A stretch of DNA of 54,711 bases from a virus (IMGVR_UViG_3300046513_000178:1-54711); one strand, 5' to 3'. Positions 1-7,859 are shown, counted from the first letter of the stretch. Program-made: numbers and translations. The notes: generated from the letters alone by a model not told the origin.

Positions 1-154
1 CATTCGTGCGGGACAGGGACTTCCACTTGTCGACCTCGGCCTGAAGAGTTTCGAGCGTCGGAGTCTGAGGGGTGCCGGCCTCGCCGGTCGGAGCGCCCTC
101 GGTGGAAGTGGTGCCAGCGTTCTGCGTGTTCTCGTCCATGCGTGATCCATCCAT
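1..154 (-). CDS. Scaffold protein, first copy, 3' part cut off by window start
   Basis: The 5' end of a leftward gene whose complete counterpart lies at 53411-54007. The start is either ATG at 154 or ATG at 139 (peptide beginning MDENTQNAGT). Compared with the complete copy it differs at several residues (for example T/A at position 5 from MDEN, P/E near 17, T/N near 28), so it is a divergent allele and not the same DNA read twice. It sits directly downstream of the portal in the late operon, separated by a hairpin with a T-run at about 168-190. Confidence 0.8.
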   Translation of the reverse strand, partial: MDGSRMDENTQNAGTTSTEGAPTGEAGTPQTPTLETLQAEVDKWKSLSRTN

Positions 155-163
155 TTCGGTGCA

Positions 164-192
164 TCAAAAAAGGCCCCCATTGCGGGAGCCTG
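164..192 (-). terminator. Hairpin with T-run between portal and scaffold
   Basis: Read on the minus strand, GGCTCCCG/CGGGGGCC-type arms are followed by a run of six T and GATGC. The same element recurs at 54017-54045. It lies inside the late operon, so it is more likely an attenuator or processing point than an absolute stop. A similar GCATC plus A-run precedes the endolysin at 38041. Confidence 0.5.
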
Positions 193-214
193 CGTAATGA
201 AAGGGATTAAGGGA

Positions 215-1675
215 TCAACCCTTAACCGGGTTCACAGCCTTGCGGGCTGCGTTACCAGAATTGCCCTGCGGCTGCTTGGCGGCAGCCTTCTGGACATTCG
301 AGCTAGGCTGGCCGGCCTGCTCGTTGGCCTGCTGAGCCGGATTGGGGAACTTCTTCGCCAGTTCCATTGCGGCCTTGGCGTCGTCCTCCCGCATCGACTT
401 AAAGCGGGCGATCTGCTGCGGTGTGTAACCCGCATCGGAAAGAAGCTGATCTGTCGGGACACCGATCATCTTCAGCTTCAGAAGTGCGTCCATGTGCTGG
501 CTTTCGGTCCGATTCTCTGGGTCACGCCATATGACCTCGGCACTCCAAGCCTCAGCACGCTTGTCCTTCATAACCTTGAATGCCAGGCGCATTACGCGTT
601 CCCAGCCTTCGCCGAAATGAAGCATTCGTTCGCGAGTCTTGGCGATAAGACCAGCCTCCGCGGCGGTTATGGACTCACCAGAGGGAGCCACACCGCCGTT
701 GTTCAGGAAGTAATGGAAGGGGATGCGGCTAGTGCTCGCCATGTGCTGAACGAGCATGTCTGCCAGCTTGACGTAATTCCCCAGGTCGGCTGCCTCGAAC
801 TGGCCGAACTTCACGTTCGGGTCCTCAGCCTGAAGCAGCTTGTCTACGGCAATCTTGAAAGGCTCGACCGGATTACCTGTGGCGTCCTCCACGATTTCCA
901 GGCCAGTGACATACCTTTGCGGCCAGGCCGCATACTCACTCGCCAGGAGAGCGTCAGACACGATCTTGTTCACCGCGTCCTGAAGCGGGATGACCGTGGT
1001 CAGGTCCGACAGAGGCTCACCTGTGAGGCGGGACCTGTTGTTCAGGGGAATGACAGGCACTTCGCCCAGGGGGTTCTTCACGGACTTGGCGGCCGAGGGG
1101 TTGGCCCAGCCGAAGGTGCCGGCCTGGAAGGTGTAGACGCGGTTGGCGAACCACAGAGTCGACCACTGGCGGCCCCAGTCGTCGGTGTAGAACTTCGCCG
1201 CGGCCTCGATCTCTCGACGGCTGCCAGGCTTGTACTGCACGACGACGTTCTCTGCCGACTCCAGCGTGATCGTGGGCTTGCCGTCAGAGTCGGCCCACAC
1301 CACAGCGAAGGCAGTGCCGTGGATCATCGCGTCCAGGTGGCCAGCGTTGGACTCCGCATCGAGGAAGTTCCGCTGCCAGATGTCCCGAGCGTCCTTGTCC
1401 GCGTCAGGCTCGTCCGTCATACGGAAGCCGTCGATGGCCAAGCGCTCGTTGACGCTGTCGATGATCAGGCCACAGAAGTTGTCCCGCCACTTCTCGAAGA
1501 TGTGGCCGAACTCGTTAAGGTGCCGCGCCTGCGCGAACACCAACTTCTGATGCTCCCCGTCGTAGTAGGCCGAATGACGCCGGTACCCCGTCCGGTGCCT
1601 CAGCAGCTTCGAGTGCAGATACTCAAGCCACTGAAGAGGATTACTCGGGACAGAGGCAATAACCGGTTCGCTCAT
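215..1675 (-). CDS. Portal protein (SPP1 gp6-like)
   Basis: 486 aa, full length for the phage portal family typified by SPP1 gp6. It forms the dodecameric ring at the capsid vertex through which DNA is packaged. The assignment rests on the N-terminal pattern after 'LRHRTGYRRHSAYYDGEHQ', the central 'IPFHYFLNNGG' stretch and the position between terminase and scaffold. ATG at 1675 directly abuts the large-terminase stop codon, so the two are probably translationally coupled. The C-terminal 60 residues are Ala/Gln/Asn-rich and low complexity. A second, about 95 percent identical allele appears at the window end. Confidence 0.93.
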   Translation of the reverse strand: MSEPVIASVPSNPLQWLEYLHSKLLRHRTGYRRHSAYYDGEHQKLVFAQARHLNEFGHIFEKWRDNFCGLIIDSVNERLAIDGFRMTDEPDADKDARDIWQRNFLDAESNAGHLDAMIHGTAFAVVWADSDGKPTITLESAENVVVQYKPGSRREIEAAAKFYTDDWGRQWSTLWFANRVYTFQAGTFGWANPSAAKSVKNPLGEVPVIPLNNRSRLTGEPLSDLTTVIPLQDAVNKIVSDALLASEYAAWPQRYVTGLEIVEDATGNPVEPFKIAVDKLLQAEDPNVKFGQFEAADLGNYVKLADMLVQHMASTSRIPFHYFLNNGGVAPSGESITAAEAGLIAKTRERMLHFGEGWERVMRLAFKVMKDKRAEAWSAEVIWRDPENRTESQHMDALLKLKMIGVPTDQLLSDAGYTPQQIARFKSMREDDAKAAMELAKKFPNPAQQANEQAGQPSSNVQKAAAKQPQGNSGNAARKAVNPVKG

Positions 1676-3238
1676 CTAGAAACCCACCACTCTGGATCGT
1701 CGTTTCTTCAGCCGCCCATCTGCGATGGCGTCAGCCCTCGCCTCGAACGCGAGAATTGAGCACACCGCTAGGTCGATCTTCTTTTTGGACCGGGGAGAAT
1801 CCTTGATGATCAAGGCCCCCTGGGGAACTTCGCGGGTAACCGCGTTGATCACGTGGCGGGTTATGTCCTCGTCGCCGTCGTGCTTCAAGTCCTGAACCAT
1901 GGCGGCAGAACGGAAACGTTCCGTCGCCTGCGCCATGCGTGTTGGCTTGTTGGTCCAGTACTCGTAAACGATGTCGTCGCCGTACTCGATAGACCAACGG
2001 CCAATGGCTTCCTGCCAGTAGGGCGGGTCACCGTAGAACCATTCGACCTTGTACGTGCGGAAGGCATTCGCTATCGCGGCCTCAACCGCGAGGACATCGA
2101 CTTCCCAGTCAGGCTGGTTCGGGTTCCGCGGATTCTCCTGAAGGTGCAACAGGAACAACTTGCCGTCCCGAAGTCGACACCCAACCGCGCCTGTCGCGTC
2201 TCCACGCAACGACCCATCGAATCCGATGGCTATCTGGTCGCCAGGAAGGATCGGATCATCCTCCGCGAGGCACAGATCCCACTCATCCTTGGACATCCAG
2301 CCGTCAGCGTTCTCCTGAATGTTGTTCAGGTAGAAGCGGTATGCGACGGCAGCTGGTGTACGCGGGTCCTGGATCGCGTCGGCGATGCCTTCAACGCCGA
2401 CCCAGTGGGAGTCCCCGTAGGCGTCGATGATGGCCGCAATGACCGCCTCACGGTCCTTGAGGTCTACGTCCTTCTCGGCCTCCACGCAGTCGTAGAGGAG
2501 GCGTGCAGCGGTCCCGAGGACGGCTTCATGCGTCCGCTGGGCAATGCTGTTTTCGTTGGGGTTATAGGCGTTCGTCGTCTCGATCAGACGAGAACCGGCA
2601 CCCGCTGTCTTCTGCACATTTCGGTCGAGCGTTTCCCAGACGTATACGCCCTGGTTCGACTCAATCCAGTGATGGACCTCGTCACACACGACAAAGGATG
2701 GCCGGGCACCTTCCAATCCACGAGAGGAAGACGTAACCGGCTCGATACGACCGGGCCGGCCATCCTTGAACTGGATCAGGCCCTTGCCGATTTCGATGTT
2801 GTACTCAGCCTCGGCAGGAGACTCAGCCAGCATTCCGCGAATCATGTCGCGGGTGTTAGCCGTCTGATCCAAAGAGGTGGCAGCAATCTGCACCAGAGGG
2901 AGCGGCACTCGCTTGCCGACAGGCATGCCGTTCTCATCGAAGTGAGAGAACCTAGCCGGGCCTACGAACTCAACAATGCAGAGTGCGGCGAGAAGTGGCG
3001 TCTTCCCCCACCCCTTAGCCCTACGTAGGGCCGCGGTGCGGTACAGCCAACGACCATTCTCGTCAATCGCGTACATCCAAAGGACGAAGCGCAATTGCTC
3101 AGGAGTGAACTTCCACGGCTGGCCGGCGTCCTCGCCGTCAGGCTGGACAATGTATTTCTGGGCCCACCGAATGATCTGGTAGCCGAGACTCCTAGTCGGG
3201 TGTGGGACGCCCTTCGGAATGTTTCCCGTCTGAGGCAT
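1676..3238 (-). CDS. Large terminase subunit (ATPase-nuclease)
   Basis: 520 aa. Packages DNA into the prohead using an N-terminal ATPase and cuts it with a C-terminal RNase H-fold nuclease. A Walker A variant lies at about residues 73-80 (RAKGWGKT), Walker B with the catalytic acid at about 182-187 (FVVCDE), and a nuclease acid in 'IGFDGS' near residue 337. The length is normal for actinophage TerL. ATG at 3238 is preceded by AGGAGGTG on the minus strand. Upstream is the small terminase, downstream the portal. Confidence 0.95.
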   Translation of the reverse strand: MPQTGNIPKGVPHPTRSLGYQIIRWAQKYIVQPDGEDAGQPWKFTPEQLRFVLWMYAIDENGRWLYRTAALRRAKGWGKTPLLAALCIVEFVGPARFSHFDENGMPVGKRVPLPLVQIAATSLDQTANTRDMIRGMLAESPAEAEYNIEIGKGLIQFKDGRPGRIEPVTSSSRGLEGARPSFVVCDEVHHWIESNQGVYVWETLDRNVQKTAGAGSRLIETTNAYNPNENSIAQRTHEAVLGTAARLLYDCVEAEKDVDLKDREAVIAAIIDAYGDSHWVGVEGIADAIQDPRTPAAVAYRFYLNNIQENADGWMSKDEWDLCLAEDDPILPGDQIAIGFDGSLRGDATGAVGCRLRDGKLFLLHLQENPRNPNQPDWEVDVLAVEAAIANAFRTYKVEWFYGDPPYWQEAIGRWSIEYGDDIVYEYWTNKPTRMAQATERFRSAAMVQDLKHDGDEDITRHVINAVTREVPQGALIIKDSPRSKKKIDLAVCSILAFEARADAIADGRLKKRRSRVVGF

Positions 3239-3251
3239 CCCACATCACCTC

Positions 3252-3677
3252 CTATGCGTCGTTAAGCAGCTTGAACAGCTCCTCGTCCATGTCAGAAACA
3301 GAAAGGTCCGGGTCCGCCTTTTCTGGCGTCTCCTCGGATTCGTCATCGATCTTCATGCGCAATCTGGCGCGGTCCTCGACCGTCGCGCCCCACTTGGCCA
3401 CCCGCATGCGGATCTCTGAGGCGTGCTTCAGCTCGCCCCGGTAGAACTCGTCCACCAGGCGCGTAGTGATCTCCAGCTCGGTCCAGTCCGTCTCGGACCA
3501 GCCCTGTGTCTGGGGGGCCGTGGACCAGGTGCGCCAGAAGCGCTTCCCCCCGGCCGTGGTGATCCCGAGGCCGCGGGGCATTTCCCGGCCCGGCTGGGCG
3601 GACGCCTCTAGCTCCTGGGCGTGCTCGTGCTTATTGCGCCTCACCGCGTTCGGCTTGGGCTTCGGTCCACGTGTCAT
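3252..3677 (-). CDS. Small terminase subunit
   Basis: 141 aa, highly charged. The N-terminus 'MTRGPKPKPNAVRRNKH' and the later 'WSETDWTELEITTRLVDEFYRGE' match the usual actinophage TerS family, which recognises packaging sites and hands DNA to TerL. The ATG at 3677 overlaps the stop of the 59-aa upstream gene (TGATG), implying coupled translation. It lies 13 bp upstream of TerL. Confidence 0.85.
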   Translation of the reverse strand: MTRGPKPKPNAVRRNKHEHAQELEASAQPGREMPRGLGITTAGGKRFWRTWSTAPQTQGWSETDWTELEITTRLVDEFYRGELKHASEIRMRVAKWGATVEDRARLRMKIDDESEETPEKADPDLSVSDMDEELFKLLNDA

Positions 3678-3856
3678 CAGAGCCTCACCTGACCTGCGTC
3701 AATGCCGTACAGATCCGCAAGGTCGTCCAGCTCATCGATCGCGTCCTGACGCCATCCCTTGCGCTGCTGGGCTTTGCTCGGCCTGGAGGCCGGCGCGGTG
3801 CTGCACCAGGTGAAGGGGCAGTCGTCGCAGTGGCCGTTGCAGTCGACGGCGTACAT
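3677..3856 (-). CDS. Small Cys-rich protein upstream of terminase
   Basis: 59 aa. ATG at 3856 has a clear GGAGG seven bases upstream. The N-terminus holds C-x4-C-x2-C and a further Cys (CNGHCDDC...WC), which could bind zinc; the C-terminus is acidic and helical. It overlaps the small terminase start by one base. I do not recognise a family. Its position as first protein-coding gene after the tRNAs suggests an accessory to packaging or an early member of the late operon. Confidence 0.7.
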   Translation of the reverse strand: MYAVDCNGHCDDCPFTWCSTAPASRPSKAQQRKGWRQDAIDELDDLADLYGIDAGQVRL

Positions 3857-3926
3857 GGCGAACCTCCGGAGTGAATGAATGAAAAAAGCCGCCCAGCCCC
3901 GGAGGGCGGACGGCAGGAAGATCGGT

Positions 3927-3998
3927 GTGCTCGACCGGATTCGAACCGGCGTCGCCTCCCGGAAGGGGAGGAGTCCTGGGCCGCTAGACGACGGGCAC
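3927..3998 (-). tRNA. tRNA-Glu (UUC), with C at position 33
   Basis: 72 nt on the minus strand fold as a cloverleaf. The acceptor GTGCCCG/CGAGCAC has one mismatch, the D arm GTCTAGCGGCCCAGGAC is typical of tRNA-Glu, the anticodon stem is CCTCC/GGAGG with loop CCTTCCG, and the T arm reads CCGGTTCGAATCCGG. The anticodon by position is TTC (Glu). The universally conserved U33 is C, and C32 could pair with G38, so function may be impaired. No CCA is encoded. Confidence 0.8.
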
Positions 3999-4059
3999 CG
4001 CTCAGGGTTCGGGTTGCGCGCGACCGGTTCCCTGGGCCTGCGGGTGCGACCCGCATGGC

Positions 4060-4132
4060 TCCCCGACCTGGACTCGAACCAGGGACCCGCGGATTAACAG
4101 TCCGCTGCTCTGCCAAGCTGAGCTATCAGGGA
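4060..4132 (-). tRNA. tRNA-Asn (GUU)
   Basis: 73 nt on the minus strand with a complete cloverleaf: acceptor TCCCTGA/TCGGGGA (one G-T pair), D arm AGCTCAGCTTGGCAGAGC, anticodon stem GCGGA/TCCGC with loop CTGTTAA (anticodon GTT), and T arm CCTGGTTCGAGTCCAGG. It is transcribed in the direction of the late operon, 61 bp upstream of the Glu tRNA. Confidence 0.93.
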
Positions 4133-4147
4133 TTAAAAGTCAGACTA

Positions 4148-4468
4148 TTACCTGTCTTCGTAGTAGGTCTTTGCGCGGTGACATGTCTTACACAGGGTCC
4201 AGAGGTTGCCTAGTTCCCATGTGCCGCCTTTGGCGATCGGGACAATGTGGTCTATCTCAAGGTCCGATCTTGCGTCGCATTTGCGACACTGAAAGCGGTC
4301 CCGGGCGAGCGTCTTGGCTCGCCTCGTCGACCAGTCACCAGGACGGCTCCGGTTGCGGGCCGAAACCCTGTCCCACCCCCGCCGTACCTGGTGAGACGCG
4401 CAGCGACCATCCTTCACAGTCACGGAGGTGCAGCCGTCTCGTAGACAGATGCTCTTGGCTCTCGGCAC
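4148..4468 (-). CDS. HNH endonuclease
   Basis: About 106 aa from a GTG at 4468, with a G-run some 9 bases upstream; the frame stays open to an ATG at 4546. The C-terminal half is a classic HNH nuclease: C-x2-C (CRKC), then 'LEIDHIVPIAKGGTWELGNLWTLCKTCHRAKT', giving the His-Asn-His core and a second zinc-binding C-x2-C. An N-terminal CLRDGC...C knuckle is also present. HNH proteins next to terminase genes take part in DNA cleavage during packaging in many siphophages; a free-standing homing nuclease is the alternative. Confidence 0.85.
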   Translation of the reverse strand: MPRAKSICLRDGCTSVTVKDGRCASHQVRRGWDRVSARNRSRPGDWSTRRAKTLARDRFQCRKCDARSDLEIDHIVPIAKGGTWELGNLWTLCKTCHRAKTYYEDR

Positions 4469-4925
4469 GGGCCCCCCATGGCTGCAAGGTCTATGGCCCC
4501 GGCCGGGTTCTTGTCTGGCAGCCGGGGCCGTCCTCCTGGACCACACCTTCGAAGGGTCAAGCGCACCCTCAACGAAGGGATCAACAGGAGGAAGTTCAAT
4601 GAGAAACAGCTGAGAACTAGGTTGGATCTTCCTAGTTCCGCAACGCAGTTTCTTAAGGTTTCAAGTTTCTTTACCAGAGTTACTCATAGGTAACTCTGAT
4701 CAGACTGATCGTTCGTTCGCTCGTTTCACTCGCTCTCTCACTAATGATGTATGTGTCCTGCAAGCAGGTGTCCGGATACATTTCTGAGAAGTGAGATACA
4801 GGTCACATGAAACTAAGTGGGTTTACTCTCTATTTGCATCGACAGGTTGCTACGAGAGCAAGCTGTATGTATGCTCCTCCAAGATCATCGACCACGACGA
4901 CCACAACGAAGGTGGGCCCAACCAG
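4469..4925. promoter_or_regulatory. Divergent control region with three inverted repeats
   Basis: Noncoding space between the leftward late block and the rightward repressor-like gene. It contains GAACTAGG-9-CCTAGTTC (4614-4638), CAGAGTTAC-6-GTAACTCTG (4675-4698) and an abutting GATCAG-1-CTGATC (4698-4710). It also has an AT-richer stretch and the 12-mer GATGTATGTGTC (4746-4757), which recurs at 24956. The placement fits operators for an immunity switch. No perfect sigma-70 promoter was identified. Confidence 0.6.
4675..4698. promoter_or_regulatory. 9-bp perfect inverted repeat, operator candidate
   Basis: CAGAGTTAC and GTAACTCTG separated by 6 bases, immediately followed by a second dyad GATCAG/CTGATC sharing one base. 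The arrangement resembles paired binding sites for a dimeric HTH repressor. It lies 228 bp upstream of the repressor-like CDS. Confidence 0.5.
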
Positions 4926-5423
4926 ATGACCAAGCTCCCCAGCGACGCTGAGATGACCAAGCTGTTCGTCTTGGGGCAGCTCAACAACCGGGAGATCGCA
5001 GACAAGTACGACGTCACACCCCAGGCCGTGAATAAGAGGTTCCAGAAGCTCGGGCTGGAGCGGAGGCCGTACTCCAACGACGCCAACGCCGAGATCGCGA
5101 AGGTGTGGAGGGTGGTAGCCACCCAGGGCGCCGACAGTCACCACGCCATCTTCTCGATCCAGACCCTCCGTCTGTGGCTGCGGCTCAGGCTCGGAGACAG
5201 AGAGCTATCGGACCGGCAGAGGCGTGACGCGCTGAACTTCGAGAAGCGAGTGCGAGAGAGGAACGTCGTCCTTGCCTACGACCCGGAGAAGGAGAAGCCC
5301 TTCTTCTGGGTGCCGCGGGAGGCGCGTGATGACCGCCTGGTGGTCCGCTACCCGAAGGAGAAGGGTGCGCCGCCGCTGGATGAGCTGGCCCGCTTCCGCC
5401 TCCCCGACGTGCCCTCTGAGTGA
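4926..5423 (+). CDS. HTH DNA-binding protein, immunity repressor candidate
   Basis: 165 aa from ATG 4926, with GAAGGTGGG upstream; an in-frame start at 4791 would add an unlikely N-terminus. Residues about 12-43 form a helix-turn-helix of the Trp-repressor/sigma-region-4 style (LGQLNNREIADKYDVTPQAVNKRFQKLGL). The rest is basic and helical, with a C-terminal proline/acidic tail. It is the first rightward gene, divergent from the late operon, next to several dyads, and is closed by a strong terminator at 5511. That placement, in a genome with an integrase, makes it the best repressor candidate. The TPR regulator at 23530 is the alternative. Confidence 0.65.
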   Translation: MTKLPSDAEMTKLFVLGQLNNREIADKYDVTPQAVNKRFQKLGLERRPYSNDANAEIAKVWRVVATQGADSHHAIFSIQTLRLWLRLRLGDRELSDRQRRDALNFEKRVRERNVVLAYDPEKEKPFFWVPREARDDRLVVRYPKEKGAPPLDELARFRLPDVPSE

Positions 5424-5510
5424 GTGGCAAACCGTCTCCGCAGATGTGGCCTTCAGGTGAGTGAATTCTGAAGGCCCGGCGAAACGGACAACTAGATCAA
5501 CTCAGGACAC

Positions 5511-5533
5511 GGCCCCGCAATGCGGGGCCTTTT
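5511..5533 (+). terminator. Intrinsic terminator after the repressor candidate
   Basis: GGCCCCGCA/TGCGGGGCC perfect stem with a one-base loop (more likely a 3-base AAT loop in practice), followed by TTTT. It isolates the HTH gene from the replication operon. Confidence 0.88.
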
Positions 5534-5758
5534 GCATTCCCAAACCAGATTCGAACTGGTTCTGAAGGGCTCCTTCGCAAATGGTTGTACGGGTTATGTC
5601 TCAGATGCATAACAGTGCAGGTGAAGGGTGGACATTACCGACGGGTAAGTGAGCCAAGGCACAGTTGTTTCGGGGGAATCTGTGGTTCCCCTTGGCATAA
5701 GGTCATGCTTGCGATCGCAACGAAGGGGACTGGTTGCGACCCGATGAAGGAGTGAAGA
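5534..5758. other. Intergenic region with a T-arm-like hairpin and a motif copy
   Basis: Holds AACCAG-ATTCGAA-CTGGTT (about 5542-5560), which on the minus strand resembles a tRNA T-arm, but no full cloverleaf can be built. It also holds the first copy of the GTTGYTTCGRGGG motif at 5664 with a GGGGAA/TTCCCC hairpin. No gene is evident. Confidence 0.5.
5664..5676 (+). promoter_or_regulatory. GTTGYTTCGRGGG motif, copy 1
   Basis: GTTGTTTCGGGGG. The motif's G-run forms a hairpin with downstream TTCCCC (5673-5691, GGGGAA/TTCCCC with loop TCTGTGG). It lies 83 bp before the 5759 gene. No convincing -10 is seen at 17 bp. Confidence 0.6.
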
Positions 5759-6121
5759 TTGGCCGGAACCGTGCTTAGCCTCGCCGTGCCTAACACGCAG
5801 GTGGAGCGACGCTTGGCTGTGCTGGACCTGATCGAGGCCAGCAACACGATCCAGACCAGGATCACTCGTGATGACAATTTGCTGATGGTGCACACCATCG
5901 CGACCGGGGTCGGTGAGTACTGGGACATCACCTACGGCGAGAACCTGTCCGACGGTGAGATTCAGGAGCTGGTCAACCTCGAAGAGCGGGCCTGGAGGGA
6001 CTACGGCGTCCGTCTCATCGACATCACTGTCGAGAGGCAGGAGAACGACTTCCCTCACCCTCTCTTCCCGAACAGCAAGCACCACACCTACGTCCGACTC
6101 TGCCCGAAGGCGGCCCGTTGA
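5759..6121 (+). CDS. Unknown protein, first gene of the replication operon
   Basis: 120 aa from a TTG start with AAGGAG six bases upstream; the nearby GTG at 5752 is out of frame. No family recognised. The sequence is mixed alpha/beta with no membrane segment and ends 'HHTYVRLCPKAAR'. Its TGA overlaps the TTG of the nuclease gene, so the two are probably translated together, suggesting a role with DNA processing. Confidence 0.75.
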   Translation: MAGTVLSLAVPNTQVERRLAVLDLIEASNTIQTRITRDDNLLMVHTIATGVGEYWDITYGENLSDGEIQELVNLEERAWRDYGVRLIDITVERQENDFPHPLFPNSKHHTYVRLCPKAAR

Positions 6122-6903
6122 CCCGCGACATCACTACCCAGCCCCGTTCCGTCTCTCAGACCCAGCAGTACGAAGACTGCGCCTGGAAGTTCTACCTCCA
6201 GCGTGTTGAGCGGGTAGTGCCCGTACCTGCCGCCTGGAGTGCGCATGGCACGGCCTTCCACAGCGCCGCTGAAGCCGTCGAGAGGTCGGGACGGACCATG
6301 ACAGCGGAGGAGGCCGTACAGCTCTTCTCCGACCAGTACAGCGCCCTGGTGAACAAGGCCCTGGACCAGGAGCCGAACACGGACCGGTGGCTGTCTGCCA
6401 ACGGCTCTGGCGGCGAGGACATCGAGCGCCGGTACGTCCTGGGCCAGGAGCACACACGCCGGTATGTGGAGTGGGCCCAGGAGAACCAGCCGGCCATCTG
6501 GATGACACCCAGCGGGGATGACGCGCTGGAGCTGTATTTCAAGGTGGAGATCGGAGGAGTCCAAGTCCGCGGGTACATAGACCAGTTGGTTTTGGACCCG
6601 GACGACACGGTGCGGGTCCGTGACCTGAAGACCGGCACCACCAAATCGAAGTTCCAGCTTCACACGTACAAGGTGGCTGTCGAGAAGGTCTACAACGTCC
6701 CTGTGAACAAGGGGGATTGGTACCTCGCCAAGAACGGGGGACTGTCCCGAGTCGTAAAGCTGGACGAGGTGACGGATGAGCAAGTGGGAGAGAGGTACGC
6801 CGCGATGGATGCAGGAGTCAAGCGAGGCGACTTCCCGGCGAAGCCTGGCTTCCTCTGTCGTTTTTGTGACATGAGGCACGCCTGTTCTTTTTCACGCCGC
6901 TAA
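6118..6903 (+). CDS. Cas4/RecB-like PD-(D/E)XK nuclease with Fe-S cysteines
   Basis: 261 aa from TTG 6118. The PD-(D/E)XK core is visible as His in 'HGTAFHSAAE', Asp in 'GYIDQLVL' and the D-x-K of 'RVRDLKTG'. One Cys near residue 21 (EDCAWKFY) plus three at the C-terminus (CRFCDMRHAC) match the one-plus-three cysteines that hold a [4Fe-4S] cluster in Cas4/AddB-type nucleases. Such phage exonucleases process DNA ends in recombination or replication. A RecA/DnaB-like ATPase follows. Confidence 0.88.
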   Translation: MTRDITTQPRSVSQTQQYEDCAWKFYLQRVERVVPVPAAWSAHGTAFHSAAEAVERSGRTMTAEEAVQLFSDQYSALVNKALDQEPNTDRWLSANGSGGEDIERRYVLGQEHTRRYVEWAQENQPAIWMTPSGDDALELYFKVEIGGVQVRGYIDQLVLDPDDTVRVRDLKTGTTKSKFQLHTYKVAVEKVYNVPVNKGDWYLAKNGGLSRVVKLDEVTDEQVGERYAAMDAGVKRGDFPAKPGFLCRFCDMRHACSFSRR

Positions 6904-6904
6904 A

Positions 6905-6934
6905 GTTGCTTCGGGAGAAAATCCGAGGTAAGCT
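6905..6934 (+). promoter_or_regulatory. Motif copy 2 with a -10 hexamer at 17 bp (promoter)
   Basis: GTTGCTTCGGGAG begins two bases after the nuclease stop. TTGCTT (6906-6911) is followed after exactly 17 bp by TAAGCT (6929-6934), a good sigma-70-like promoter. Predicted transcription starts near 6941, and a GCCCGC-TGA-GCGGGC hairpin with TTAACTTT follows at about 6950-6970. The initial transcript could therefore be attenuated before the next motif at 6983. Confidence 0.68.
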
Positions 6935-6982
6935 AAGAGTAGGAAAGAGGCCCGCTGAGCGGGCTTAACTTTAGCCACAAAA

Positions 6983-7012
6983 GTTGCTTCGGGGGGTCGG
7001 GAAACCGGCCCC
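6983..7012 (+). promoter_or_regulatory. Motif copy 3 with GAAA-tetraloop hairpin
   Basis: GTTGCTTCGGGGG (6983-6995); its G-run is the 5' arm of GGGGTCGG-GAAA-CCGGCCCC (6993-7012, one G-T pair, GNRA-type loop). It sits 18 bp before the start codon of the ATPase gene, so the structure would lie in the leader just upstream of the ribosome-binding site. Confidence 0.6.
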
Positions 7013-7029
7013 TCAAGGAAAGGTGACTG

Positions 7030-7845
7030 ATGTACTCGCTCGCACAGAGCATCGGAGTCAAGGGAGCGGCCGGCGAGCCGCTTCCCAGCCCCTTCAAGGG
7101 ACTCCAGAAGCAGGAAGTCGAGTTCCGCCGAGGTGAGTTCAGCCTCGTAGCCGCTGGCCCTGGTACGGGTAAGTCGCTCTTCGCTCTCAACCTGGCCATG
7201 TACGGCAACCTGCCCTGCCTTTACTGGTCCGCGGACTCCGGGGCCGCTACGCAGCTCTCACGCGCCACGGCCATCATCACGGGCGACAGCGTGAAGAGCA
7301 TCAAGAAGAAGCTGGTAGACGACGACTTCGGCGACTACGTGGGAGCCCTCGGTCAGCGCTGGTGGGTCCGCTTCAACTACGACGCCAGGCCCTCACCAGC
7401 CGACATGGAACGTGACCTCGCGGCCTATCACGAGGTGTTCGGCTGCTACCCGCATCTGTGCGTAGCCGACAACATCACCAACATCGACGGAGGCGAGGTC
7501 GGCGACGCCGAATCCTTCACCTTCGGCCTGGAAGGTATGTGCGAATACCTGGCCGAGATGGCTCGGGAAACCAAGTCGCACGTCCTGGCCCTGCATCACG
7601 TGGTCGGAGAATTCTCCGATGGACTCAAGCCCATTCCGCTCAGTGGCGTTAAGGGCAAGATCGGCCGAGTGCCGTCGCTCATCCTCACCATTCACAAGGA
7701 AATCGACGGCATGGACAGCACCATCCTCCATGTGAGCGCGGTGAAGAACCGCGAAGGCATGGTCGATGCGAGTGGCGAGACGTTCTCCTCGTACGACTTC
7801 AACAGGACCAACATGCGTCTTACTGATATCGACGCTGAGTTCTAA
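7030..7845 (+). CDS. RecA/DnaB-type P-loop ATPase (replicative helicase or recombinase)
   Basis: 271 aa from ATG 7030, with AAGGAAAGGTG upstream. Walker A is at about residues 43-49 (GPGTGKS); Walker B-like 'HLCVADNI' and the 'SHVLALHHV' and 'SLILTIHKE' strands follow the RecA fold of DnaB/KaiC-like ATPases. It lacks a DnaB N-terminal domain, as is common in actinophage single-domain helicase or RecA-like proteins. It lies between the nuclease and the primase, consistent with a replication role. Confidence 0.85.
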   Translation: MYSLAQSIGVKGAAGEPLPSPFKGLQKQEVEFRRGEFSLVAAGPGTGKSLFALNLAMYGNLPCLYWSADSGAATQLSRATAIITGDSVKSIKKKLVDDDFGDYVGALGQRWWVRFNYDARPSPADMERDLAAYHEVFGCYPHLCVADNITNIDGGEVGDAESFTFGLEGMCEYLAEMARETKSHVLALHHVVGEFSDGLKPIPLSGVKGKIGRVPSLILTIHKEIDGMDSTILHVSAVKNREGMVDASGETFSSYDFNRTNMRLTDIDAEF

Positions 7846-7859
7846 GTCACATCCTAAAA

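Noticed and set aside
197-1759. 520-codon + strand ORF over the portal gene
   Set aside because: Antisense shadow of the portal; composition is typical of reverse-frame GC-rich DNA.
5534-5600. Possible third tRNA on the minus strand
   Set aside because: Only a T-arm-like palindrome (AACCAG-ATTCGAA-CTGGTT); no matching acceptor, D arm or anticodon arm.
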